Positions 1 to 5,226 of a DNA stretch of 5,394 bases are shown piece by piece. The stretch covers positions 1 to 5,394 of the forward strand of contig JBJEHD010000003.1 in NCBI GenBank assembly GCA_051875715.1, written 5' to 3'. The stretch's first letter is position 1; the number at the start of each line of letters is the position of its first letter. The notes under the pieces are model-generated. The model did no database searches. It saw only the letters and a program-made list of their open reading frames with translations, and was not told the DNA's origin. Source of the DNA: DYCT01 sp051875715. GTDB lineage: Bacteria; Bacteroidota; Bacteroidia; Bacteroidales; Bacteroidaceae. A program made the translations under genes and the position numbers.

Positions 1-2
1 TG

Positions 3-404
3 AACACCGACCTGGTGTGCGACGCCATCAACACCGCCATGCGCGAACTGTTCCTCCAGATTGTATACGGACGTACGCAGTCGGCCTTCTCGGAAGGCGG
101 TCTGATCGTGGGCGCCGGCCTCGAAGACCTGGGCAAGGGCCTTATCAGCCAGATGGGTACGCTCTACGGCACCAAACTGAAGGGTACGCGTTACCTTCAA
201 CTTACCGAAGGCTACATCACCAAGATGTTCCTCGACAAGGACGACCAGGTGTGCGGCTACGAGTTTGTCCACATGGGCAAGTTCATGGATGCCATCAAGA
301 AAGGCGTACCGGCCGACGAGGCACTGAAGAGCGTGACCGGCACCTACGGACGCACGAAGCCCGAACAGGGCATTGTTAAATCGATTGACCCACGTAAAGA
401 ATAA
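3..404 (+). CDS. NifU-like iron-sulfur cluster assembly scaffold protein, 3' fragment
   Basis: This is the C-terminal 133 residues of a protein whose start lies left of the window; positions 1-2 finish the previous codon. The visible part begins NTDLVCDAINTAMREL and ends in DPRKE. From memory, this matches the C-terminal half of the NifU/IscU-like scaffold proteins that sit next to GGGtGRT genes in Bacteroidales and Clostridia. Such scaffolds hold nascent Fe-S clusters on cysteines in the cytoplasm. Fragment Cys6 sits where the third cluster cysteine of IscU-type proteins would fall (inference); the other expected cysteines are outside the window. The region after it, with YGRTQSAFSEGGL and an AGLEDLGKGL stretch, is longer than in classical IscU. 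The TAA stop overlaps the ribosome binding site of the next gene, so the two are probably translated from one mRNA. The family call is fairly firm; the exact biochemical role is not. Confidence 0.72.
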   Translation, partial: NTDLVCDAINTAMRELFLQIVYGRTQSAFSEGGLIVGAGLEDLGKGLISQMGTLYGTKLKGTRYLQLTEGYITKMFLDKDDQVCGYEFVHMGKFMDAIKKGVPADEALKSVTGTYGRTKPEQGIVKSIDPRKE

Positions 405-408
405 GGAG
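403..408 (+). promoter_or_regulatory. Shine-Dalgarno AAGGAG of the GGGtGRT gene
   Basis: A perfect AAGGAG lies 8 nt before the ATG at 417 and shares two bases with the upstream TAA stop. Bacteroidetes genes often lack a recognisable Shine-Dalgarno, and none is visible before lysC or lysA, so this site stands out. It fixes the start at 417 and suggests translational coupling with the scaffold gene. Confidence 0.7.
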
Positions 409-416
409 ACCCAGCA

Positions 417-1427
417 ATGATTAGAGAAGTGAAATTTGAAAGCCAGGACCGCCGCATGAAGCAGATTCTTGCTGCTTTGAACGAAAACGGCATCAAAGAC
501 ATCGAAGAAGCCAACGCCATCTGCGACGCAGCCGGTTTGGATCCCTATAAGACGTGCGAAGACACGCAGATGATTTGTTTCGAAAACGCCAAGTGGGCTT
601 ACGTGGTCGGTACGGCCATCGCGCTGAAGAAAGGCTGCACCAACGCCGCCGACGCTGCCGAAGCCATCGGCATCGGCCTGCAGGCCTTCTGCATCCCCGG
701 CTCCGTAGCCGACGACCGCAAGGTGGGCATCGGCCATGGCAACCTGGCCGCCCGTCTGCTCCGCGAAGAGACGCAGTGCTTCGCCTTCCTGGCCGGACAC
801 GAGTCGTTTGCCGCCGCCGAAGGTGCCATCAAGATTGCCGAAATGGCCAACAAGGTGCGCAAGAACCCCCTGCGCTGCATCCTGAACGGTCTGGGCAAGG
901 ACGCCGCCATGATCATCTCCCGCATCAACGGCTTCACCTACGTACAGACCCAGTTCGACTACTACACGGGCGAACTGAAGGAAGTGCGCCGCATCGCCTA
1001 CTCCGACGGTCCGCGCGCCAAGGTGAACTGCTACGGTGCCGACGACGTGCGCGAAGGCGTAGCCATCCTGTGGCATGAAAACGTCGACGTGTCCATCACG
1101 GGTAACTCCACCAACCCCACCCGCTTCCAGCACCCGGTAGCCGGCACGTATAAGAAAGAACGTGTGCTGGCCGGCAAGCCCTACTTCTCGGTAGCCTCCG
1201 GTGGCGGTACGGGCCGTACGCTCCACCCGGACAACATGGCCGCCGGCCCTGCCTCCTACGGCATGACCGACACGATGGGCCGCATGCACTCCGACGCCCA
1301 GTTCGCCGGTTCGTCGTCGGTGCCCGCCCACGTCGAAATGATGGGCTTCCTCGGCATCGGAAACAACCCGATGGTAGGTTGCACCGTGGCCTGCGCCGTC
1401 AACGTGGCCCTCGCCCTCGGCAAGTAA
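417..1427 (+). CDS. GGGtGRT family protein, function unknown
   Basis: This 336-residue protein carries the motif that names the family, GGGTGRT at residues 262-268, in the context FSVASGGGTGRTLHPDN. The glycine-rich motif hints at phosphate or nucleotide binding, but I know of no established activity. Other visible features are a small-residue-rich stretch at about 75-110, ten cysteines (36, 47, 54, 74, 92, 121, 154, 205, 322, 326) and a hydrophobic C-terminal end with C322 and C326 four residues apart. There is no signal peptide or clear transmembrane helix, so it is probably cytoplasmic. The length is what I expect for a full-length member. It follows a NifU-like scaffold gene by 12 nt behind a strong ribosome binding site, which suggests a role in handling Fe-S clusters or another cofactor (inference). 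The family assignment is close to certain; the function is open. Confidence 0.9.
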   Translation: MIREVKFESQDRRMKQILAALNENGIKDIEEANAICDAAGLDPYKTCEDTQMICFENAKWAYVVGTAIALKKGCTNAADAAEAIGIGLQAFCIPGSVADDRKVGIGHGNLAARLLREETQCFAFLAGHESFAAAEGAIKIAEMANKVRKNPLRCILNGLGKDAAMIISRINGFTYVQTQFDYYTGELKEVRRIAYSDGPRAKVNCYGADDVREGVAILWHENVDVSITGNSTNPTRFQHPVAGTYKKERVLAGKPYFSVASGGGTGRTLHPDNMAAGPASYGMTDTMGRMHSDAQFAGSSSVPAHVEMMGFLGIGNNPMVGCTVACAVNVALALGK

Positions 1428-1458
1428 TCCGGTCAACGTGACGTGACAAGAAAAAGAG

Positions 1459-1499
1459 GAGGCTGTGTCCAGAACAACGTTTTTGGCACAGCCTCTTTT
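1459..1499 (+). terminator. Hairpin terminator after the GGGtGRT gene (37-nt palindrome, copy A)
   Basis: The left arm 1459-1473 and right arm 1481-1495 pair over 15 positions, with one mismatch and a few G-U pairs, around a 7-nt loop (1474-1480). A four-T run (1496-1499) follows, and an A-rich stretch (1451-1455) precedes the stem. The hairpin starts 32 nt after the stop at 1427, so it probably ends the scaffold/GGGtGRT transcript. Its right arm is identical to that of the copy at 5020-5056. The remaining 28 nt before ftsE show no convincing promoter. Confidence 0.75.
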
Positions 1500-1527
1500 C
1501 CTTTGACAATCCCTACACATCCTTCTG

Positions 1528-2277
1528 ATGATGAATCCAGACGTCAACACCCCCACACTCGCGTCTCCGGCCGAGTCCGAAGCACGCACACTCATCCGCT
1601 ACGAAGACGTCAGCGTGTCGCAGCCCGGCCACCTCGTGCTCGAGCACGTCGACCTGCGCGTCCGTGCCGGCGAGTTCGTCTACCTCATCGGCAAGGTCGG
1701 TTCCGGCAAGACCAGCCTGCTGCGCACCCTCTACGGCGAACTCGACGTGGAGCAGGGCCGCGCCGAAGTGCTGGGCTTCGACCTCCGCACCCTCAAGGCC
1801 CGCCGCCTGCCCGACCTGCGCCGCCGCATGGGCATCGTGTTTCAAGACTTCCAGTTGCTGACCGACCGTACCGCCTCGGACAACCTCGACTTCGTGCTCC
1901 GCGCCATCGGGTGCGCCGACGAGCGAGCCCGCTCCGTCCGCATCGACGAGGTGCTGGCCCAGGTGGGCATGCCCGGAAAGGGCTACAAGATGCCCCACGA
2001 ACTCTCCGGCGGCGAACAACAGCGCATCGCCATCGCCCGCGCCCTGCTGGGACGGCCCGAACTTATCGTGGCCGACGAACCCACCGGCAACCTCGACGAG
2101 GACACCGGACGCCAGATAACCCGCCTTCTCCACGACATCAGCCGCCAGGGTACTGCCGTCGTCATGACCACCCACAACCTGCAGTGGATAGAAGAGTTTC
2201 CGGCCAAGGTGTATCGTTGTGAAAGTAAAACTTTGAAAAAAGAAATAGATTGCTTACATTTGCGCGATTTTAAGTAA
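1528..2277 (+). CDS. ftsE: Cell division ATP-binding protein FtsE
   Basis: FtsE is the cytoplasmic ABC ATPase that works with the membrane protein FtsX to drive cell-wall hydrolysis at the division septum. All nucleotide-binding motifs are present in the 249 residues: Walker A GKVGSGKTS (55-63), Q-loop in VFQDF (104-108), signature LSGGEQQR (159-166), Walker B LIVADEP (179-185), D-loop NLD (188-190) and switch histidine H216 in TTHN. The stretches YLIGKVGSGKT and FQDFQLLTDR match Bacteroides FtsE as I remember it. The first ~20 residues, rich in P, S, E and A, exceed the usual FtsE start, but no alternative in-frame start codon precedes the ATPase domain; M1 or M2 (1531) could be used. The last ~20 residues are AT-rich and overlap the lysC promoter. 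No ftsX is visible. A LolD-type ATPase is the main alternative, but the lysC neighbourhood favours FtsE. Confidence 0.85.
   Translation: MMNPDVNTPTLASPAESEARTLIRYEDVSVSQPGHLVLEHVDLRVRAGEFVYLIGKVGSGKTSLLRTLYGELDVEQGRAEVLGFDLRTLKARRLPDLRRRMGIVFQDFQLLTDRTASDNLDFVLRAIGCADERARSVRIDEVLAQVGMPGKGYKMPHELSGGEQQRIAIARALLGRPELIVADEPTGNLDEDTGRQITRLLHDISRQGTAVVMTTHNLQWIEEFPAKVYRCESKTLKKEIDCLHLRDFK
2232..2262 (+). promoter_or_regulatory. Bacteroidetes-type promoter for lysC, inside the 3' end of ftsE
   Basis: TTTG (2232-2235), a 19-nt gap and TACATTTG (2255-2262) match the known Bacteroidetes primary-sigma consensus of a -33 TTTG and a -7 TAnnTTTG. Transcription would start near 2267-2270, giving a leader of about 36-40 nt before the lysC ATG. 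The promoter lies wholly in the last codons of ftsE. GC drops to 18 of 60 bases in 2221-2280, against the GC-rich flanks. Start position and strength are inferred. Confidence 0.7.
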
Positions 2278-2305
2278 CCCCGTTTTAATAATATTCCATA
2301 CGAAG

Positions 2306-3631
2306 ATGAAAGTTTTAAAGTTTGGAGGCACCTCCGTCGGTACGGCCGCACGCATGAAGGAAGTGGCCAAGTTGATAGCCGGAGGCGAGAAGAAAATCGT
2401 GGTTCTCTCCGCCATGGCCGGAACCACCAACACGCTGGTGGAGATAGCCGACTACCTGTATAAGAAAAACCCCGAAGGAGCCAACGAGATCATCAACAAA
2501 CTCGAAGCCGCCTACCGGACCCACGTGGACGAACTCTACGCCACCCCCGCCTACCGCCAGAAAGGGCGCGAACTCATCAAGGCCCATTTTGACTGCATCC
2601 GCTCCTACACCAAGGACCTCTTCACCCTGTTCGAAGAGAAAGTGGTGCTGGCCCAGGGCGAACTCATCTCCACCGCCATGGTGAACAACTACCTGCAGGA
2701 GTGCGGTGTCAACTCCGTACTGCTGCCTGCGCTCGACTTCATGCGCACCGACAAGAACGCCGAACCCGACCCCACCTACATCCGCGAGAAACTGCAGACC
2801 TTGCTCGACCAGCATCCCGATGCCGACATTTACATCACCCAGGGCTTCATCTGCCGCAATGCCTACGGCGAAATAGATAACTTGCAGCGCGGAGGCAGCG
2901 ACTACACCGCGTCGCTCATCGGGGCCGCCGTGGGAGCCGAGGAAATCCAAATCTGGACCGACATCGACGGCCTGCACAACAACGATCCGCGCGTGGTCGA
3001 CCACACCTCGCCCGTACGCCAGCTCCACTTCGAGGAAGCCGCCGAGTTGGCCTATTTCGGTGCGAAAATCCTCCACCCCACCTGCGTGCAGCCCGCCAAG
3101 TACGCCAACATCCCCGTACGCCTGCTCAACACCATGGAGCCCGCCGCCCCCGGCACCCTCATCTCCAACGAGACCGAGCGCGGCCGCATCAAGGCCGTAG
3201 CCGCCAAGGACAACATCACCGCCATCAAAATCAAGTCGAGCCGCATGCTGCTGGCCCACGGCTTCCTGCGCAAGGTGTTCGAAATCTTTGAGAGCTACCA
3301 GACCTCCATCGACATGATTTGCACCTCCGAGGTGGGCGTGTCCATGTCCGTCGACAACACGAAGCACCTGGCCGAGATCCTCGACGACTTGAAGAAGTAC
3401 GGCACCGTCACCGTCGACCACGACATGTGCATCATCTGCGTCGTAGGCGACCTCGAGTGGGAGAACGTCGGCTTCGAAGCCAAGGCCCTCGATGCCATGC
3501 GCGACATCCCCGTGCGCATGATTTCGTTCGGCGGCAGCAACTACAACATCTCCTTCCTCATCCGCCAGTCGGACAAGAAGCGGGCGTTGCAGTCGCTCAG
3601 CGACAACCTTTTCCAGGGCGGTGTGTCATAA
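2306..3631 (+). CDS. lysC: Aspartate kinase (monofunctional, lysine-pathway type)
   Basis: Aspartokinase phosphorylates L-aspartate to 4-phospho-L-aspartate with ATP, the first step toward lysine, DAP, threonine and methionine. The 441-residue protein opens with the kinase motif KFGGTS (5-10) and carries RGGSDYTA (195-202) and WTDIDGL with NDPRVV (217-231), all typical of the amino-acid kinase fold. Two ACT regulatory domains follow, at about 300-365 and 372-436, the second containing MISFGGSNYNISFL. There is no homoserine dehydrogenase domain, so it is monofunctional. The ACT pair implies feedback inhibition, probably by lysine (family knowledge; the ligand is inferred). The start at 2306 places KFGGTS where the family has it. 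No riboswitch fits in the short leader. The C-terminal QGGVS and the TAA stop lie at or in a repeat element (3617-3702), and relatives I recall end near NLF, so the tail is probably repeat-derived. lysA follows 121 nt downstream. Confidence 0.95.
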   Translation: MKVLKFGGTSVGTAARMKEVAKLIAGGEKKIVVLSAMAGTTNTLVEIADYLYKKNPEGANEIINKLEAAYRTHVDELYATPAYRQKGRELIKAHFDCIRSYTKDLFTLFEEKVVLAQGELISTAMVNNYLQECGVNSVLLPALDFMRTDKNAEPDPTYIREKLQTLLDQHPDADIYITQGFICRNAYGEIDNLQRGGSDYTASLIGAAVGAEEIQIWTDIDGLHNNDPRVVDHTSPVRQLHFEEAAELAYFGAKILHPTCVQPAKYANIPVRLLNTMEPAAPGTLISNETERGRIKAVAAKDNITAIKIKSSRMLLAHGFLRKVFEIFESYQTSIDMICTSEVGVSMSVDNTKHLAEILDDLKKYGTVTVDHDMCIICVVGDLEWENVGFEAKALDAMRDIPVRMISFGGSNYNISFLIRQSDKKRALQSLSDNLFQGGVS

Positions 3632-3702
3632 CGGCCTTGCATCTCGACCACTCTGACACACCTTTGAGGCTGCGCCAAAACGTTGCGTTTTGACACAGCC
3701 TC
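3617..3702 (+). repeat. Composite palindromic repeat, short form, overlapping the lysC stop
   Basis: This 86-nt block is an internally shortened, inverted copy of 5020-5182. Positions 3617-3631 equal the reverse complement of 5168-5182 exactly (15/15). Positions 3634-3680 match the reverse complement of 5042-5088 at 44 of 47 bases, and 3688-3702 match that of 5020-5034 exactly. About 77 nt of the long copy's interior are missing after 3633. The first part is itself a hairpin: GGTGTGTCA (3620-3628) pairs perfectly with TGACACACC (3654-3662). The lysC stop codon (3629-3631) is in this block. Confidence 0.8.
3666..3702 (+). terminator. 37-nt palindrome between lysC and lysA (copy B), possible weak terminator
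   Basis: The arms 3666-3680 and 3688-3702 pair over 15 positions with two C-A mismatches. The 7-nt loop CGTTGCG can close further as CG/CG around TTG. No T-run follows (the next bases are CGATTTCTCTTCCCC), so termination may be partial. With no promoter visible before lysA, this hairpin may reduce rather than end lysC readthrough. It could also protect the lysC mRNA 3' end. Confidence 0.5.
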
Positions 3703-3752
3703 CGATTTCTCTTCCCCGATACATACAGCTAAACGAAAACAAACATACCCCT

Positions 3753-4913
3753 ATGGAAGGAATATTCCCCGTCTCCCGGTTCGCCCAGTTGGAGACTCCG
3801 TTTTATTACTATGACACCCAGTTGCTGCGCCGCACCCTCGCCGCCATCGGCGAGGCCTGCCGCCGGCATCCGCATTTCCGCGTCCACTACGCCGTCAAGG
3901 CCAACGCCAACCCCCGCCTGCTGCGCATCATCGGCGAAGGAGGCCTGGGGGCCGACTGCGTGAGCGGAGGCGAAATCCAGGCCGCCATCCAGGCCGGCAT
4001 CGCCCCCGAGCGCATCGTCTACGCCGGCGTAGGCAAGACCGACCGCGAGATTGAACTGGCCCTCTCCCACCGCATCTTCTGCTTCAACGTCGAAAGCGTG
4101 CCCGAACTCGAAGTCATCAGCCAGCTGGCCGTGCGCCAGGGGCAGACGGCCCCCGTGGCCCTGCGCCTCAACCCCAACGTAGGGGCGCACACCCACGCCC
4201 ACATCACCACCGGGCTCAACGAAAACAAGTTCGGCATCCGCCTGGCCGACCTCGACACCGTGGTCGACCTGGCCCAGCGCCTCCCCGGCGTGCAGTTGGT
4301 GGGCCTGCATTTCCACATCGGTTCGCAGATTCTGGACATGAACGACTACGTCAGTCTCTGCAACCGCGTCAACGAGATTCAGCAGCACCTCTTTGCGCGC
4401 CGCATCATCGTGCCCCACATCAACGTGGGCGGCGGCCTTGGCATCGACTACCATCACCCCGACCGCCAAAGCATCCCCGACTTCGAGGACTATTTCGACG
4501 TGTTTGCGCGCCACTTGCAACTGCGTCCGCAGCAGACGCTCCATTTCGAGCCCGGCCGTTCGGTGGTGGGCCAGTGCGGCAGTCTCATCGCGCGTGTGGT
4601 CTACGTCAAGCAAGGGGCCGACAAGCAGTTTGCCATCCTCGACGCGGGCATGACGGACCTCATCCGCCCCGCGCTCTACCAGGCGTACCACAAGATAGAA
4701 AACCTCACGTCCGAGGGGCCCGTCCGTGCGTACGACGTGGTAGGCCCCATCTGCGAGTCGTCGGACGTGTTCGGCCGTGCGGTGGACCTTCCGCTCACGA
4801 GCCGTGGCGACCTGGTGGCGCTTCGTTCGGCCGGAGCGTACGGCGAGGCCATGGCTTCGTGCTACAACCTCCGTCCGCTTCCGCCCTCCCGCTTCAGCGA
4901 GGACTTCCTCTGA
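3753..4913 (+). CDS. lysA: Diaminopimelate decarboxylase
   Basis: LysA removes CO2 from meso-2,6-diaminopimelate to give L-lysine, the last step of the pathway, using pyridoxal phosphate in the cytoplasm. From the ATG at 3753 the protein has 386 residues and begins MEGIFPVSRF, matching Bacteroides LysA starts as I recall them. The PLP lysine is K49 in HYAVKANAN. HIGSQ (188-192), GGGLG (226-230) and EPGR (266-269) are cofactor-contact motifs. C334 in the CESSDVF motif is the catalytic cysteine that reaches the partner subunit of the dimer, and Y363 lies in SAGAYG. This is the fold-type III alanine racemase-like barrel plus a C-terminal beta domain, at normal length. A TTG at 3690 extends the frame, but it lies inside the hairpin and adds a non-conserved tail, so I reject it. 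The leader before the ATG is A-rich, without a Shine-Dalgarno, as is common in Bacteroidetes. Transcription probably comes through from lysC. Confidence 0.95.
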   Translation: MEGIFPVSRFAQLETPFYYYDTQLLRRTLAAIGEACRRHPHFRVHYAVKANANPRLLRIIGEGGLGADCVSGGEIQAAIQAGIAPERIVYAGVGKTDREIELALSHRIFCFNVESVPELEVISQLAVRQGQTAPVALRLNPNVGAHTHAHITTGLNENKFGIRLADLDTVVDLAQRLPGVQLVGLHFHIGSQILDMNDYVSLCNRVNEIQQHLFARRIIVPHINVGGGLGIDYHHPDRQSIPDFEDYFDVFARHLQLRPQQTLHFEPGRSVVGQCGSLIARVVYVKQGADKQFAILDAGMTDLIRPALYQAYHKIENLTSEGPVRAYDVVGPICESSDVFGRAVDLPLTSRGDLVALRSAGAYGEAMASCYNLRPLPPSRFSEDFL

Positions 4914-4945
4914 CGCATCCCGTCCTTCGAACACATACGCATATC

Positions 4946-4994
4946 CCCCGCACGAACGGCCCAAGCACAAGAGCCTTCGAGCGGGGATTTTTTT
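4946..4994 (+). terminator. Rho-independent terminator of lysA
   Basis: The stem is built from CCCCGC (4946-4951) with GCGGGG (4981-4986), CGAA (4953-4956) with TTCG (4976-4979) and GGC (4958-4960) with GCC (4973-4975). It has one A-A mismatch, one bulged C and a 12-nt loop. A run of seven Ts (4988-4994) follows. It begins 32 nt after the lysA stop and is the most canonical terminator in the window. Confidence 0.85.
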
Positions 4995-5019
4995 GCGAGT
5001 GAGAGGGCGAATTTTATAT

Positions 5020-5056
5020 GAGGCTGTGTCAAAACTTCCAATTTTGGCACAGCCTC
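5020..5056. repeat. 37-nt palindrome (copy C), terminator-like
   Basis: GAGGCTGTGTCAAAA (5020-5034) pairs with TTTTGGCACAGCCTC (5042-5056) over all 15 positions, with one T-G pair, around the 7-nt loop CTTCCAA. It has the same length and nearly the same arms as the palindromes at 1459-1495 and 3666-3702. It lies 25 nt after the lysA terminator's T-run, so for lysA it would be only a backup. It could also stop transcription entering from the right; no T-run lies on its right side, and the bases left of it (ATTTTATAT) give an imperfect A/T tract on the minus-strand side. Confidence 0.75.
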
Positions 5057-5059
5057 AAA

Positions 5060-5179
5060 GGTGCGTCAGAATGGTCGAGATGCAAGGCGCTGAGGCTGAG
5101 GTCGAAGGGAGTGTACTGGCGTACACGACCAAGGCCGAATGCCGATAGCAACGCCGCAGATGGGCCATTATGACACACC
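5060..5179. repeat. 120-nt palindromic repeat with terminal inverted repeats, MITE- or REP-like
   Basis: The two ends are imperfect inverted repeats: 5060-5076 (GGTGCGTCAGAATGGTC) and 5163-5179 (GGCCATTATGACACACC) pair at 14 of 17 positions plus one G-T. The centre is a perfect hairpin, GTGTAC (5111-5116), loop TGGC, GTACAC (5121-5126), and the flanking GGTC/GACC can extend it past a bulge. The arms between ends and centre are partly complementary, so the whole block can fold into one long broken stem. A shortened inverted copy lies at 3617-3662. I see no coding capacity. It may be a non-autonomous transposable element, a BIME-like repeat or a structured RNA; the sequence alone does not decide. 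Confidence 0.7.
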
Positions 5180-5184
5180 GCCAT

Positions 5185-5226
5185 GTACGTTTCACGACTT
5201 GGAACGTACGTTTCACGGCTTGAAAC
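5185..5226. repeat. Two tandem 21-nt units, each an internal hairpin
   Basis: Units 5185-5205 and 5206-5226 agree at 19 of 21 bases and abut without a spacer. In the second, GTTTCA (5210-5215) and TGAAAC (5221-5226) form a perfect 6-bp stem with a 5-nt loop; the first forms the same stem with one G-T pair. The junction contains the palindrome AACGTACGTT (5203-5212). I recall similar ACGTACGTTTCA-type repeats in Bacteroidales intergenic DNA but cannot confirm this here. Confidence 0.65.

Noticed and set aside
1498..1505. -7-like TTCCTTTG as an ftsE promoter
   Set aside because: The second base differs from TAnnTTTG and no TTTG lies about 19 nt upstream; it overlaps the terminator T-run.
1443..2222. 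+ strand frame overlapping the terminator and ftsE
   Set aside because: The translation is mostly R, P and H from reading GC-rich ftsE out of frame, and it begins inside the terminator region.
2263..2305. Lysine riboswitch before lysC
   Set aside because: The leader after the promoter is only about 36-40 nt, AT-rich and without stems; a lysine riboswitch needs well over 100 structured nt.
3690..3752. TTG start for lysA at 3690
   Set aside because: It lies inside the palindrome's right arm and would add 21 residues unlike known LysA starts; the ATG at 3753 has an A-rich leader and a family-like beginning.
2315..4970. Long minus-strand open frames opposite lysC and lysA (2315-3421, 3729-4970)
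   Set aside because: They mirror the third-position GC bias of the real genes, giving V/G/D/A/H-rich translations with no recognisable domain.
5185..5226. CRISPR array
   Set aside because: Only two units, with no spacers between them.
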